Part shown: one piece after another, positions 1-9,622 of the stretch
Layout: each line of letters begins with the position of its first letter
Position numbering within the stretch: the stretch's first letter is position 1
Origin: Shewanella maritima
GTDB lineage: Bacteria > Pseudomonadota > Gammaproteobacteria > Enterobacterales > Shewanellaceae
Length of the DNA: 64,000 nucleotides
Assembly: GCF_004295345.1 (NCBI RefSeq)
Contig: NZ_CP036200.1
Coordinates: 1,302,001-1,366,000 of the forward strand
Direction: 5' to 3'
Program-made: the position numbers and the translations under genes
The notes under the pieces: generated by a model
What the model was told of the DNA's origin: nothing
Database searches by the model: none
What the model saw: the letters and a program-made list of their open reading frames with translations, nothing else

Positions 1-1041
1 TTCTTCAACTGTCATTACGTTCAGCTCCCAACCAGAAAGCTCGGTAGCTAAACGTACGTTTTGACCGTTACGGCCAATGGCTTGCGCTAGGCTGTCAGCT
101 TCAACCGCAATGTCCATTGAGTTGTTGTCTTCATCAACAATGATTGAAGCAACATCTGCTGGCGCCATCGCGTTGATAACGAACTGTGCTGGGTTATCGT
201 CCCACATCACAATATCCACACGCTCGCCGCTTAGTTCATTCGATACAGCTTGAACACGCGCACCGCGCATACCTACACATGCACCAACTGGGTCAATACG
301 CTTGTCGTTGGTCTTAACCGCAATCTTAGCGCGCGCACCTGGATCACGAGCTGCTGAAACGATTTCAATCATTTCATCAAGAATTTCCGGTACTTCCACA
401 CGGAATAGCTCAACCAGCATTTCTGGCTTGCTGCGAGTTAAGAACAACTGGGCACCACGAGCTTCTGGACGTACAGCGTAAAGCAACGCACGTACACGGT
501 CGCCAGGGCGGAATGACTCACGACTGATTAAGTCTTCTTTGTAAAGTACGCCGTCAGCGTTATTACCTAGGTCAACAACGACACTGTCACGGGTGCTCTT
601 TTTCACCACACCAGTTACAATCTCGCCTTCGCGCTCGATAAACTGCTCAACAATTTGCGCACGTTCAGCTTCACGTACTTTTTGTACGATAACTTGCTTG
701 GCGGTTTGTGTCGTAATACGGTCGAAAACCACTGATTCAATTTCGTCTTCGATGTACTCACCAGGTTGAATTTCTGGATTTTCGTAACGCGCCGCTTCTA
801 GTGTGATTTCTGCAAATGGGTTTTCTAATGCTTCACCATTGTCATCAACTACCATCCAACGACGGAAAGTTTCGTAATCACCAGACTTACGGTCGATAGA
901 AACACGAACTTCAATATCGCCTTCGTATTTTTTCTTGGTTGCAGTCGCAAGTGCAATTTCTAGTGCTTCAAAAATTTTCTCACGCGGTACAGCTTTCTCA
1001 TTCGAAACCGCTTCCGCGACTAACAGGATCTCTTTATTCAT
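1..1041 (-). CDS. nusA: Transcription termination/antitermination factor NusA (partial, C-terminus off window)
   Basis: NusA binds RNA polymerase and nascent RNA and modulates pausing, Rho-dependent and intrinsic termination and antitermination. The 347 visible codons start [13 protein letters not shown]. They cover the RNAP-binding N-terminal domain, then the S1 domain (about residues 135-200) and the KH domains (a [14 protein letters not shown] segment and an [11 protein letters not shown] segment). The reading frame runs off the left edge, so the C-terminal acidic repeats are not seen. It lies just downstream of rimP on the same strand (30 bp gap), the conserved rimP-nusA-infB order, so infB is expected beyond the window. 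Identification is secure. Confidence 0.97.
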   Translation of the reverse strand, partial: MNKEILLVAEAVSNEKAVPREKIFEALEIALATATKKKYEGDIEVRVSIDRKSGDYETFRRWMVVDDNGEALENPFAEITLEAARYENPEIQPGEYIEDEIESVVFDRITTQTAKQVIVQKVREAERAQIVEQFIEREGEIVTGVVKKSTRDSVVVDLGNNADGVLYKEDLISRESFRPGDRVRALLYAVRPEARGAQLFLTRSKPEMLVELFRVEVPEILDEMIEIVSAARDPGARAKIAVKTNDKRIDPVGACVGMRGARVQAVSNELSGERVDIVMWDDNPAQFVINAMAPADVASIIVDEDNNSMDIAVEADSLAQAIGRNGQNVRLATELSGWELNVMTVEE

Positions 1042-1071
1042 TTGGTCTTGCCTCGTTCTTCACCTGAACCA

Positions 1072-1527
1072 TCAAAACTTAGCGATAACGTTGCCTTTAC
1101 GGATATTATCCAATGCAACAATTAACTCTTTTCCATCTACCGTGAAGGTAAGCATTTGCCCATCAACAGCGGTTATCTTTCCTTTTAAGTTACGACTGCC
1201 ATTAACTGGCATCGTTAACTGTACCTTGGCATCTTCACCAATGTATGCCGCGTATTGTTCAGCACTGAACAAAGGACGGTCCACACCAGGAGATGACACT
1301 TCAAGGGTGTATTCGGTCGAGATAGGATCTTCAACATCCAAGATTGCACTGACCTGACGACTCGCCTCAGCACAATCTTCAATATTGATGCCATTCTCAG
1401 CATCAATGAAAACTCGGATAACTGAATGCTTACCTGCTTGAATATACTCAATGCCCCATAAGTCAAAGCCTAACGCTTCAACAGGACCGGTTAGCATTTC
1501 AACCAATTTTGATTCTAAAGTTGCCAA
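1072..1527 (-). CDS. rimP: Ribosome maturation factor RimP
   Basis: RimP is a cytoplasmic 30S subunit assembly factor. The 151-residue product matches the usual family length. It carries the conserved [11 protein letters not shown] motif near residue 80 and the GxxLWGIEY segment in the N-terminal domain, followed by an SH3-like C-terminal domain. It is the first protein gene of the rimP-nusA cluster. Two terminator-like hairpins and the initiator tRNA lie upstream, the same arrangement as metY-rimP-nusA in enterobacteria. Confidence 0.97.
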   Translation of the reverse strand: MATLESKLVEMLTGPVEALGFDLWGIEYIQAGKHSVIRVFIDAENGINIEDCAEASRQVSAILDVEDPISTEYTLEVSSPGVDRPLFSAEQYAAYIGEDAKVQLTMPVNGSRNLKGKITAVDGQMLTFTVDGKELIVALDNIRKGNVIAKF

Positions 1528-1544
1528 AAATGACCCCCAAAAAA

Positions 1545-1568
1545 ACGAAAAAAGGGCATAAAGCCCCT
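1545..1568 (-). terminator. Intrinsic terminator-like hairpin before rimP
   Basis: On the minus strand, AGGGGC pairs with GCCCTT across a five-base loop and is followed by a T-rich run. It lies 18 bp upstream of the rimP start, so it may attenuate readthrough from the tRNA transcript into rimP-nusA. Confidence 0.55.
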
Positions 1569-1608
1569 AAAACGATCCACTACATGGATAATTATAAAGT
1601 CCAATAAC

Positions 1609-1631
1609 AAAAAAACCTCGTAAATACGAGG
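1609..1631 (-). terminator. Terminator downstream of the initiator tRNA
   Basis: CCTCGTA-AA-TACGAGG forms a seven-base-pair stem with seven T residues after it on the minus strand. It sits 64 bp downstream of tRNA-fMet and probably ends the secG-tRNA transcript. Confidence 0.75.
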
Positions 1632-1694
1632 CTATTTATTATAGAACCTGTAATGTTGAGATGATTACATACTGCATTCATCTACAACAGGAGC

Positions 1695-1771
<77 letters not shown>

Positions 1772-1857
1772 TCAACTGGTGCAAATTATATTGACTTACG
1801 TCTTAACTTGCAATGACAAACTCTTTAAAAATCACTTTTATCCGAGTCTATCGAAAG

Positions 1858-1943
1858 TGGTGCGGATGGTGGGACTTGAACCCACACGAGCATAGCTCAC
1901 CACCCCCTCAAGATGGCGCGTCTACCAATTCCGCCACATCCGC
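1858..1943 (-). tRNA. tRNA-Leu (GAG)
   Basis: This is an 86-nt class II tRNA on the minus strand with an encoded CCA end, acceptor GCGGATG/CATCCGC and a long variable arm. The anticodon loop CTTGAGG gives GAG, reading CUU/CUC. It lies 34 bp after secG, the same neighbour as leuU in Escherichia coli, and is probably processed from the secG transcript. Confidence 0.95.
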
Positions 1944-1977
1944 ATTTAAATCTTTCAGCTTCAATAGAAGCTAGGTC

Positions 1978-2313
1978 TTAGTCAGGGATTTCTGACTCAG
2001 ACGCTGGGTTTGTTGCAGGTACTTCTTCAACAACTTGCTCAGCCGTAGAGCTTAAATCGTCAAACGCTTTGTCGTCTTTAGCGTGGTTGGCACTCAAGTT
2101 ACCAATGATCAAGCTAAGAGTGAAAAAGCCAATCGCTAAAATAGCGGTACTGCGAGTCAGGAAGTTACCTGAACCACCAGAGCCAAATAGTGTGCCTGAA
2201 GCACCAGCTCCGAATGATGCGCCCATATCAGCGCCTTTACCCTGCTGGATTAGGATTAGACCGATAAGGCCTATCGCTACCAATAAATAAACTACTATAA
2301 GAACTTCGTACAT
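1978..2313 (-). CDS. secG: Preprotein translocase subunit SecG
   Basis: SecG is a small inner-membrane subunit of the SecYEG channel that stimulates SecA-driven protein export. The 111-residue product has two membrane segments (about residues 3-22 and 53-72). The conserved cytoplasmic loop QQGKGADMGASFGAGASGT lies between them, and an acidic tail follows. The start is one base beyond the tpiA stop, so it is probably translationally coupled to tpiA. Confidence 0.97.
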   Translation of the reverse strand: MYEVLIVVYLLVAIGLIGLILIQQGKGADMGASFGAGASGTLFGSGGSGNFLTRSTAILAIGFFTLSLIIGNLSANHAKDDKAFDDLSSTAEQVVEEVPATNPASESEIPD

Positions 2314-2314
2314 G

Positions 2315-3097
2315 TTACGCGCTCATTGCTATGGTACATAAACTTAAAAACTCCGACGAGTTTAAGCTAGCACCGCCTATCAGTCCACCATCAACATCAG
2401 GTTGCGCAAAAATATCTGCGGCGTTATTCGGTGTCACACTGCCACCGTATAGAATTCTGATGTTCTCTCCAATAAATGGAGACACTTCAGAGAGGCGGCT
2501 GCGAATAAACGCATGAACTTCTTGTGCCTGCTCTGGTGTAGCGCTCTTACCTGTACCTACTGCCCATAAAGGTTCGTAAGCGATAATCGCGTTATCAAAA
2601 GCCATGGTACCGTTTTTTTCAATAACTACGTCTAGCTCTTCAGCGATCACCTCAAAGGTACGTCGTGCTTCACGAGCTGGACCTGACTCACCAACACATA
2701 GGATTGGAGTCAAACCGTGCTTCTGCGCAGCTGCGAATTTTTCAGCTACGATGTTACTGGTTTCGCCATACATGCGACGACGTTCTGAGTGACCGATAAT
2801 CACATATCGACAGCCAGAGTCTTTAAGCATTTGACCTGAAATTTCACCAGTATAAGCGCCAAAGTCGTGTTGACTTACATTCTGGGCGCCCATTCTAACA
2901 AGCGCACCATCTAGGGTTTGCTTGTTATCCTCAAGTAGTTGCCTCACGCTTTCTAAATAAATAGTTGGCGGGCATAACACCACTTCAGCAGAATCATTTT
3001 GGAGTTTTGCAGCAAACTTCTTGAATAGCTCTTGCGCAAGCTGTGCGCTGCCATTCATTTTCCAGTTGCCTGCGACCATTGGACGTCTAAGTGCCAT
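2315..3097 (-). CDS. tpiA: Triosephosphate isomerase
   Basis: TpiA interconverts glyceraldehyde-3-phosphate and dihydroxyacetone phosphate in glycolysis and gluconeogenesis. The TIM barrel motifs are complete: the substrate-binding Asn-Lys in GNWKMNG, the catalytic His in VIIGHSERR, and the catalytic Glu in IAYEPLWAVGTG. A GTG lies one codon further upstream (3100). I chose the ATG at 3097 because the AGGAG ribosome site is then eight bases away. The product is 260 residues, the normal length. It is followed almost without gap by secG. Confidence 0.97.
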   Translation of the reverse strand: MALRRPMVAGNWKMNGSAQLAQELFKKFAAKLQNDSAEVVLCPPTIYLESVRQLLEDNKQTLDGALVRMGAQNVSQHDFGAYTGEISGQMLKDSGCRYVIIGHSERRRMYGETSNIVAEKFAAAQKHGLTPILCVGESGPAREARRTFEVIAEELDVVIEKNGTMAFDNAIIAYEPLWAVGTGKSATPEQAQEVHAFIRSRLSEVSPFIGENIRILYGGSVTPNNAADIFAQPDVDGGLIGGASLNSSEFLSLCTIAMSA

Positions 3098-3231
3098 CAC
3101 TGTCTCCTCTGAAAGCGGCGTGAATAATAGCGAACCACTAGATAAGTTACAATAGATAAAGCGGGAATTATTGAGATAAGTTGTCGAAATGCCTATTTTT
3201 TAGGCTCGCGACAACCTAGCTCAAATTGATG

Positions 3232-4569
3232 TTAACACGCTGTTTTAACAACATCAGCAATTGCGTGAGCGTGAGCATAAACTTGGTCGTAATCTTCACC
3301 TTCCACCATGACGCGCAGTAGTGGCTCAGTACCTGATTTACGCAATAATACGCGACCAGTTTCACCAAGCTTAGCTTCCACGTCGGCTTGTGCTTGTTGC
3401 ACTTCGCTTGATGTCAACGGATCAGCGTCACCTTCAAAACGTACATTTACTAGCACTTGCGGCAGCATGACGATCGGTTTAATCAAGTCAGATAGGCTCA
3501 GACCTTGTCTACAAATAGCTGCGAGCACAAGAATGCCAGCAACAATTCCATCACCCGTGGTACCGTGGGCTAGGTCAAGAATATGGCCAGAGTTTTCACC
3601 GCCAATGCGCCAATTGTTTTGCTTAAGCAGCTCCATAACATAGCGGTCACCCACTTTAGAGCGCGCAAATGGAATGTTCTGCGCTTTTAACGCCAGTTCA
3701 AGACCAAGATTTGACATCAGCGTACCCACCACACCACCTTGCAGTGCTCCGCGTTTTTGTGCGTCATCTGCAATGATGTAAAGGATTTGGTCACCATCAA
3801 CCACTTCGCCTTCTGCATTAACCATCATAATGCGGTCACCATCACCATCTAAGGCAATACCAAGATCCGCATTGTGCTCAGTCACTGCCGCACAAATCTG
3901 CGCCATTGACGTCGCGCCAACTTTATCATTGATGTTAGTGCCGTTAGGTTTATCACCAATGGTGATGACTTCTGCACCCAACTCGCGAAATACGTTTGGC
4001 GCAATGTGGTAAGTCGCACCATGGGCACAATCGACAACAATTTTTAACTTGCTAAGCGAATATTGACTAGGAAAGTGACCTTTACAGTATTCAATGTAAC
4101 GCCCAGCGGCATCATCAATACGCTTAGCCTTACCTAGCTCATGTGACTCAACGCAGGTAAGTGGTTTTTCAAGCTCAGCTTCAATCGCCAGCTCAATGTC
4201 GTCATCAAGCTTACTGCCATCGGCAGCAAAGAACTTGATGCCGTTATCGTAATAAGGGTTGTGTGATGCGCTAATCACAATGCCGGCCTCTGCACGGAAG
4301 GTGCGGGTTAAATAAGCCACAGCTGGCGTTGGCATAGGGCCAAGTAAAAATACGTCTAAGCCAGCAGCAGATAGACCAGCTTCTAGCGCAGACTCAAATA
4401 AATAGCCTGAAATACGCGTGTCTTTACCAATAATCACTTTTTTGGTGCCATTCCGCGAAAGCACACGCCCTGCAGCCCAACCTAGCTTTAACGCTAACTC
4501 AGGCGTCATCTTGCCTGAACCTACTTTACCGCGAATGCCATCTGTACCGAAAAATTGTCTTTGTTTCAC
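3232..4569 (-). CDS. glmM: Phosphoglucosamine mutase GlmM
   Basis: GlmM converts glucosamine-6-phosphate to glucosamine-1-phosphate for peptidoglycan and lipopolysaccharide precursor synthesis. The 445-residue product starts with [13 protein letters not shown]. It has the phosphoserine active-site loop [12 protein letters not shown] near residue 100, the metal-binding DGDGDR, and the C-terminal phosphate-binding [15 protein letters not shown]. It lies 30 bp after folP, the conserved folP-glmM pair that follows ftsH in many gammaproteobacteria. Confidence 0.97.
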   Translation of the reverse strand: MKQRQFFGTDGIRGKVGSGKMTPELALKLGWAAGRVLSRNGTKKVIIGKDTRISGYLFESALEAGLSAAGLDVFLLGPMPTPAVAYLTRTFRAEAGIVISASHNPYYDNGIKFFAADGSKLDDDIELAIEAELEKPLTCVESHELGKAKRIDDAAGRYIEYCKGHFPSQYSLSKLKIVVDCAHGATYHIAPNVFRELGAEVITIGDKPNGTNINDKVGATSMAQICAAVTEHNADLGIALDGDGDRIMMVNAEGEVVDGDQILYIIADDAQKRGALQGGVVGTLMSNLGLELALKAQNIPFARSKVGDRYVMELLKQNNWRIGGENSGHILDLAHGTTGDGIVAGILVLAAICRQGLSLSDLIKPIVMLPQVLVNVRFEGDADPLTSSEVQQAQADVEAKLGETGRVLLRKSGTEPLLRVMVEGEDYDQVYAHAHAIADVVKTAC

Positions 4570-4599
4570 TTTATTATCTCTTTTCTTGCTTTCGCTAAC

Positions 4600-5433
4600 C
4601 TAAACACTTGCCATGGTCGCTGACATAACGCGCAATACATCGCTAGTTTCAGCAACATCATGCACTCGCAAAATTTGCGCGCCTTGCTGGGCGGCAATTA
4701 ACGCTGCAGACAAGCTACCCGCTAATCGCTGCTCTACCGGGCGCTCAAGCAAATCACCAATCATACTCTTACGCGACATACCGATCAGTAACGGTAGGTG
4801 TAACTCATGGAATCTTGGCAGACAGGCTAGTAAGCGATAGTTATGCTCTAATGTCTTACCGAACCCAAAACCTGGGTCGAGTATTAAATTGGAGCGTTCA
4901 ATTCCTGCCGCTTCACATGCCACAATACGCTGCTCAAAAAAATGCAGTACCTCTTCTACCACATCGACATACGCAGGCGCATCTTGCATTGTCTCTGGAC
5001 TACCTTGCATGTGCATTAAGCACACAGGTACTTGAAGCTTAGCCGCAACCTCAAGCGCACCGGGCACTTGCAAGGCTTTCACGTCATTAATCATGTGGGC
5101 GCCGGCTTGCACAGCTTGCTCCATTACCTGAGGCTTACTGGTATCTACGGAGATCCACACATCATGCTTTTCAGCCGTGTACTTAATGATAGGGATCACC
5201 CGTTCAAGCTCTTCTTCTACTGAGACAGCCTTAGCACCAGGGCGCGTTGACTCGCCGCCAACGTCAATAATTACCGCGCCTTCTGCCACCATGTAATCTA
5301 CATGGTCGCACGCCTTATTAAAGGACTCGAACTGACCACCGTCAGAAAAGGAGTCTGGGGTAATATTCGCTATCCCCATAATTTGCGGAGAGCTTAAATC
5401 TAAGGTTTTGTCAGCACTTGTCAGTTCAAACAC
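4600..5433 (-). CDS. folP: Dihydropteroate synthase
   Basis: FolP condenses p-aminobenzoate with hydroxymethyl-dihydropterin pyrophosphate in folate synthesis and is the sulfonamide target. The 277-residue TIM barrel shows MGIANITPDSFSDGG near the N-terminus, DVGGESTRPGA (pterin and phosphate binding), the DVKALQ region, DPGFGFGKT, and a C-terminal LRVHDV. It sits between ftsH (with a terminator between them) and glmM. Confidence 0.97.
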   Translation of the reverse strand: MFELTSADKTLDLSSPQIMGIANITPDSFSDGGQFESFNKACDHVDYMVAEGAVIIDVGGESTRPGAKAVSVEEELERVIPIIKYTAEKHDVWISVDTSKPQVMEQAVQAGAHMINDVKALQVPGALEVAAKLQVPVCLMHMQGSPETMQDAPAYVDVVEEVLHFFEQRIVACEAAGIERSNLILDPGFGFGKTLEHNYRLLACLPRFHELHLPLLIGMSRKSMIGDLLERPVEQRLAGSLSAALIAAQQGAQILRVHDVAETSDVLRVMSATMASV

Positions 5434-5476
5434 ACTTTACCTACTACAACTATTCTTTTTGTACACCCACAAACAA

Positions 5477-5498
5477 GAAAACCCCTCGCGGGGTTTTC
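5477..5498 (-). terminator. Terminator between ftsH and folP
   Basis: AAAACCCC-TCGC-GGGGTTTT forms a symmetric hairpin just after the ftsH stop on the minus strand. It may limit readthrough into folP-glmM. Confidence 0.75.
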
Positions 5499-5514
5499 TC
5501 AATAAGCGGCTCAA

Positions 5515-7448
5515 TTACTTCGCTGGAGACTCGTCAGCTTCATCTGCTGAAGCGTCCATTTTTGCCTCTTCAGGTTCTTGCGCTTTTGGCGCATTGCCAC
5601 TGCTGCTGTCATCAGATGAGTCATCAGCCTGCCAATCAGCAGGTTGGCGCACCTCACGACGGTTCATCAGATCATCAATTTGCTCTGAATCAATGGTTTC
5701 ATACTTCATTAGCGCTTCTTTCATCGCATGAAGAATATCCATATTGTCAGTTAGCATTTGATTAGCGCGTTCATAGTTTTTATCAATGAAAGTTTTCACT
5801 TCACTATCGATAAGCGCAGCGGTATCACCCGACATAGCCTTAGCTTTACCCATACTGCGACCTAGGAATACTTCACCTTCTTCCTCAGCATAAAGCAGTG
5901 GACCTAACTTGTCAGAGAAGCCCCACTGGGTAACCATGTTACGAGCAATCGATGTCGCGTATTTAATATCTTGTGACGCACCAGTTGATACCTTGTCGCT
6001 ACCGTAAATCAACTCTTCGGCGATACGGCCACCGTATGCCACTGAAATTTGCGATTCTAGCTTTTGACGGCTTTGACTAATCGCATCAGCTTCAGGCAAG
6101 AAGAAAGTCACACCAAGTGCACGGCCACGAGGAATAATCGTTACCTTATGCACAGGGTCGTGCTCAGGCACTAGACAGCCAACGATTGCATGGCCCGCTT
6201 CGTGATATGCTGTCATTTCTTTCTCGTCTTCAGACATCACCATAGAGCGGCGCTCAGCACCCATCATGATCTTGTCTTTAGCACGCTCAAACTCTTCCAT
6301 ACCTACCATACGGCGATTGCCACGAGCAGCGAATAGCGCTGCTTCGTTAACAAGGTTGGCAAGGTCTGCACCTGAGAAGCCTGGCGTACCACGAGCAATC
6401 ACACTAGCCTTAACATCGTCAGATAAAGGCACTTTGCGCATATGAACTTTAAGAATTTGTTCACGGCCACGTACATCAGGCAAGCCTACAACCACCTGGC
6501 GGTCAAAACGACCTGGACGTAATAATGCTTGGTCTAATACATCTGGACGGTTAGTCGCAGCGATAACAATAATACCTTCGTTACCCTCGAAACCATCCAT
6601 CTCAACTAGCATTTGGTTAAGTGTTTGCTCACGTTCATCGTGACCTCCACCAAGACCAGCACCACGTTGGCGACCTACTGCATCAATTTCATCGATGAAG
6701 ATAATACAAGGCGCTGACTTTTTCGCTTGCTCGAACATGTCGCGCACACGCGATGCACCCACACCAACGAACATTTCTACAAAGTCTGAACCAGAAATGG
6801 TGAAAAACGGTACTTTAGACTCGCCAGCAATGGCTTTTGCCAGTAGCGTTTTACCTGTACCTGGAGGTCCCACCATCAACACACCGGTAGGAATTCGGCC
6901 GCCAAGCTTTTGGAATTTAGTTGGGTCACGAAGATAGTCAACCAGCTCTTTCACTTCTTCTTTTGCTTCGTCACAACCAGCTACGTCAACAAAAGTCGTT
7001 TTGATTTGGTCTTCGCTCATTAACTTGGCTTTACTCTTACCAAAGGACATCGCGCCCTTTCCGCCGCCACCTTGCATCTGACGCATGAAGAATATCCATA
7101 CACCAATTAGCAGTAACATTGGGAACCAAGAAATAAAAATTTGCGTCAAGAAGCCAGATTCTTCTGCTTCCTGACCTTTCATTGCGATGCCTTTACGATC
7201 AAGTTCATTAATCAAATCGCGGTCGTACATAGGCATAATGGTGACAAATTTTTCACCACTACGCTTAGTACCTTCAATGGTGCGTTGGTCACTTTTCACT
7301 TCAACTGAAGCGATCTGACCATTATCAACACTATTTAGAAACGCGGAATAATCCATCTTCTGCGAGTTCGTAGAAGAGGGGAGTAACCCTGAAATACCGA
7401 CATCAACACCACGGCGATGACGACCCAGAGTATTAAATTTTTTGCCAT
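5515..7448 (-). CDS. ftsH: ATP-dependent zinc metalloprotease FtsH (apparent frameshift near the N-terminus)
   Basis: FtsH is a hexameric inner-membrane AAA+ protease that degrades LpxC, sigma-32, SecY and damaged membrane proteins. The long frame (5515-7356) has the second membrane segment, Walker A GPPGTGKT, Walker B IIFIDEID, the SRH arginines and the zinc site HEAGH. It starts at an internal Met (DYSAFLN) and lacks the first membrane helix. That helix is encoded immediately upstream from ATG 7448 ([20 protein letters not shown]) with its own start, but one base out of frame. The join is at a run of four G at 7378-7381, where one extra G would restore a normal 643-644-residue FtsH. As read, the upstream frame ends after 37 codons. 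Because FtsH is normally essential, a base-calling error is likely. Confidence 0.93.
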
Positions 7449-7503
7449 ATCACTCAAATTATTAGACCTCTATTAAAGTCTCGAGATTATTACCACTAGA
7501 CTA

Positions 7504-8133
7504 CTATAACTTGTAACCGGTCGCCACTAGGTAAACTTCTCTAGAGCGGGCTCTAGAAGATTCAGGCTTACGGGTTTTAACTACTTTAAATGCTTGTTTA
7601 ACGGCTTTCATATATTCGTCAAAGCCTTCCCCCTGAAAGACCTTAACCGCAAAGCAGCCGTTAGGTGCCAATACTTGATGACACATGTCTAACGCTAGCT
7701 CCACCAAGTACATAGCACGCGGTTGGTCGACCGCGCCTGAACCACTCATATTGGGCGCCATGTCTGATAGTACCACATCGACTTTGTCTTCACCTACACG
7801 ATCCAACAAGGCTTCAAGCACCTTGTCTTCACGAAAATCACCTTGTAGGAAATCGACGCCAACGATTGGGTCCATCGGTAAAATGTCACAAGCAATCACT
7901 TTGCCCTTTTCACCTGCAAGTTTTACCGCAATTTGCGACCAACCACCCGGCGCGGCACCAAGGTCAACTACCGTCATTCCTTGTTTAATCAGGTTGTCTT
8001 TTTCTTGGATTTCTTCCAGTTTAAAAGCGGCACGAGAACGAAGACCACGCTTTTGTGAGAGTTTCACATAATGATCATCGAAGTGTTCTTGCATCCAGCG
8101 AGTTGAACTCGCACTACGTTTTTTAGCTGCCAT
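7504..8133 (-). CDS. rlmE: 23S rRNA (uridine-2'-O)-methyltransferase RlmE
   Basis: RlmE (FtsJ/RrmJ) methylates the 2'-O of U2552 in 23S rRNA in the 50S subunit and is heat-shock induced. I chose the ATG at 8133 because the product then begins [17 protein letters not shown] and is 209 residues, the family length. A longer open frame upstream to 8346 has no similarity and overlaps yhbY. The SAM-binding motif [13 protein letters not shown] and the catalytic K-D-K-E residues (for example [10 protein letters not shown] and [10 protein letters not shown]) are present. It is followed by ftsH and divergent from yhbY. Confidence 0.96.
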   Translation of the reverse strand: MAAKKRSASSTRWMQEHFDDHYVKLSQKRGLRSRAAFKLEEIQEKDNLIKQGMTVVDLGAAPGGWSQIAVKLAGEKGKVIACDILPMDPIVGVDFLQGDFREDKVLEALLDRVGEDKVDVVLSDMAPNMSGSGAVDQPRAMYLVELALDMCHQVLAPNGCFAVKVFQGEGFDEYMKAVKQAFKVVKTRKPESSRARSREVYLVATGYKL

Positions 8134-8172
8134 TAAGTATCCGCAACAAAAATAAAAGTTACATAAGCTGTA

Positions 8173-8200
8173 TATAAGGGTAGAATAGCGGCTTTTCAAC
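8173..8200 (-). promoter_or_regulatory. Sigma-32-like heat-shock promoter for rlmE-ftsH
   Basis: On the minus strand, GTTGAA is followed after 14 bases by CCCTTATA, close to the sigma-32 consensus CTTGAA-N13-17-CCCCATNT. It lies about 40 bp upstream of rlmE. The rlmE-ftsH operon is a known heat-shock operon in Escherichia coli, and the spacer equals that of both dnaK promoters in this window. Confidence 0.6.
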
Positions 8201-8225
8201 AGTAACCTAGAAAAAGTTGGTAGAA

Positions 8226-8525
8226 ATGAACTTAACAACCAAACAAAAACAGCACTTAAGAGGATTGGCGCATAGTTTAAAGCCAGTTGTGCTGCTTGGT
8301 GCCAATGGACTGACTGAAGGTGTACTCGCTGAAATTGATAGCGCACTTAGTCACCATGAGCTGATTAAGGTAAAAGTTGCCACTACTGACCGAGAAATGA
8401 AAGCTGCAATCATGGACGCCATTGTACGTGAAACTCAATCAGTAAAAGTTCAGGTAATTGGCCATATCTTAGTTTTATTCCGTCAATCGGAAGAAATGAA
8501 AGTGGCATTGCCTCGGGCAAAATAA
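8226..8525 (+). CDS. yhbY: Ribosome assembly RNA-binding protein YhbY
   Basis: YhbY is a CRM-domain RNA-binding protein associated with pre-50S ribosomal particles. The product [20 protein letters not shown] is very close to the enterobacterial protein and contains the GxxG loop [12 protein letters not shown] chose ATG 8226 over a TTG three codons earlier because it matches the family start. It is divergent from rlmE, as in other gammaproteobacteria, and is followed by a strong terminator. Confidence 0.95.
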   Translation: MNLTTKQKQHLRGLAHSLKPVVLLGANGLTEGVLAEIDSALSHHELIKVKVATTDREMKAAIMDAIVRETQSVKVQVIGHILVLFRQSEEMKVALPRAK

Positions 8526-8556
8526 TCTCGCTCGTCATATCGCGAAGATAACCAAT

Positions 8557-8586
8557 AAAAAACCACTGCCAAGGCAGTGGTTTTTT
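8557..8586 (+). terminator. Terminator after yhbY
   Basis: CCACTGCC-AA-GGCAGTGG is flanked by six A and six T residues. It ends yhbY and could also act on the opposite strand. Confidence 0.9.
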
Positions 8587-8625
8587 ATTATGTAAAGCTA
8601 ATATCAATCAACAACATTGCTGATT

Positions 8626-8822
8626 AACCTGAACTCTGGATAAGGAAGTGCCAACCACTACCTAGGCCTGAGCTATACCTTCCATTATGTTTCTAGCGAG
8701 ATAGTTTTTGTTTAGTTCAAGGCGAAGCTACGCGTCAATAGCTAGCCTATTGCAAGTAGCTTCAACACAGAAATAGACAAAAATAGCCGTTAGAAACCGA
8801 TTTATTATCCAGAACTCAGGTT
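8626..8822. repeat. MITE-like palindromic element, about 197 bp
   Basis: The terminal inverted repeats AACCTGAACTCTGGATAA and TTATCCAGAACTCAGGTT match at 16 of 18 positions. Inside them, a second imperfect arm pair (TTTCTAGCGAGATAG with TAGCCGTTAGAAA, and GTTCAAGGCGAAGCTAC with GTAGCTTCAAC) makes the whole segment foldable into one long hairpin. It has no coding capacity. It fills the gap between the yhbY terminator and greA and stops three bases from the greA stop codon. Such palindromic, gene-free elements are common in Shewanella genomes. Confidence 0.65.
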
Positions 8823-8824
8823 GA

Positions 8825-9301
8825 CTAGATATACTCAACTTTTAAGATTTCGAAATCTGTCATGCCGCCAGGTGTGCTGATAGACACTTCATCGCCTTCG
8901 TTTTTACCGATAAGACCACGAGCAATAGGTGAGTTAACAGAAATCAGGTTTTGCTTAATGTCGGCTTCGTCATCACCTACGATGCGGTAAGTTACTTCAT
9001 CTTCAGTATCAATGTTCTCGATAGTAACAGTAGTACCAAAAATAACGCGGCCAGTGTTTTCCATGCTAGTCACATCAATAATCTGCGCGTTAGAAAGCTT
9101 ACCTTCAATATCACGAATACGCGCTTCACAAATACCTTGCTCTTCGCGTGCTGCGTGATACTCAGCATTCTCTTTTAAGTCACCTAGTTCACGTGCTGAA
9201 GCAATGGCTTCAGAGATCTTTGGGCGGCGGTCAAACTTCAACTCATCTAATTCTTTACGTAGTTGATCAGCGCCAACAATTGTCATAGGAACTTTATTCA
9301 T
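8825..9301 (-). CDS. greA: Transcription elongation factor GreA
   Basis: GreA rescues backtracked RNA polymerase by stimulating transcript cleavage through its secondary channel. The 158-residue product starts [20 protein letters not shown]. It has the N-terminal coiled coil with the tip acidic residues in the [13 protein letters not shown] segment, then the C-terminal FKBP-like domain ending in [10 protein letters not shown]. Length and sequence match the family. The next gene upstream, carB, is separated by a terminator and about 270 bp of leader. Confidence 0.97.
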   Translation of the reverse strand: MNKVPMTIVGADQLRKELDELKFDRRPKISEAIASARELGDLKENAEYHAAREEQGICEARIRDIEGKLSNAQIIDVTSMENTGRVIFGTTVTIENIDTEDEVTYRIVGDDEADIKQNLISVNSPIARGLIGKNEGDEVSISTPGGMTDFEILKVEYI

Positions 9302-9576
9302 AATTGTCTTTCGTCTCCTTTAAAACAAAAGCAGCCTCTGTCGGCACATTTGGCCAACAGGGAAAATATAAGTGTGGGATGAGCTCATTCTATACAAAGC
9401 TGAGATCAGATGCTATCCCAGCGCGCTTTATCGCTTGAGTATGTCGCCTATATCAACTAATTCACAAGCAGATTGAAGTGATTTAACTAATTCTGAAGCT
9501 AGCATTTATTGTGCAATGACGTTATTTGGTGGCAACCAGATTGAACTAGGATGATGTCGCTAATTCAAAACGAGCA
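9302..9576 (-). promoter_or_regulatory. greA upstream/leader region, no gene seen
   Basis: This roughly 275-bp stretch lies between the greA start and the carB terminator. An AAAGGAG ribosome site precedes greA, and a TATAGAAT-like box on the minus strand lies about 90 bp upstream of its start. I see no convincing ORF. In Escherichia coli the greA leader is itself a source of small RNAs, but I cannot tell whether that applies here. Confidence 0.35.
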
Positions 9577-9578
9577 AC

Positions 9579-9604
9579 AAAAAGGGCCGCTAATGCGACC
9601 CTTT
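9579..9604 (-). terminator. Terminator after carB
   Basis: On the minus strand, AAAGGGTCGC-ATTA-GCGGCCCTTT forms a stem with one internal mismatch, followed by T residues. It lies just after the carB stop. Confidence 0.7.
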
Positions 9605-9622
9605 AAACATCAACAAACTTAA

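Noticed and set aside
935..1357. Long ORFs opposite nusA/rimP and other housekeeping genes (also 5408-5765, 7685-8071, 15393-15683, 27126-27548, 39483-39845)
   Set aside because: They are antisense shadows of strongly conserved genes, Ser/Pro-rich as expected from reverse-frame translation.
8134..8346. N-terminal extension of rlmE
   Set aside because: Overlaps yhbY and the promoter region; the family start is at 8133.
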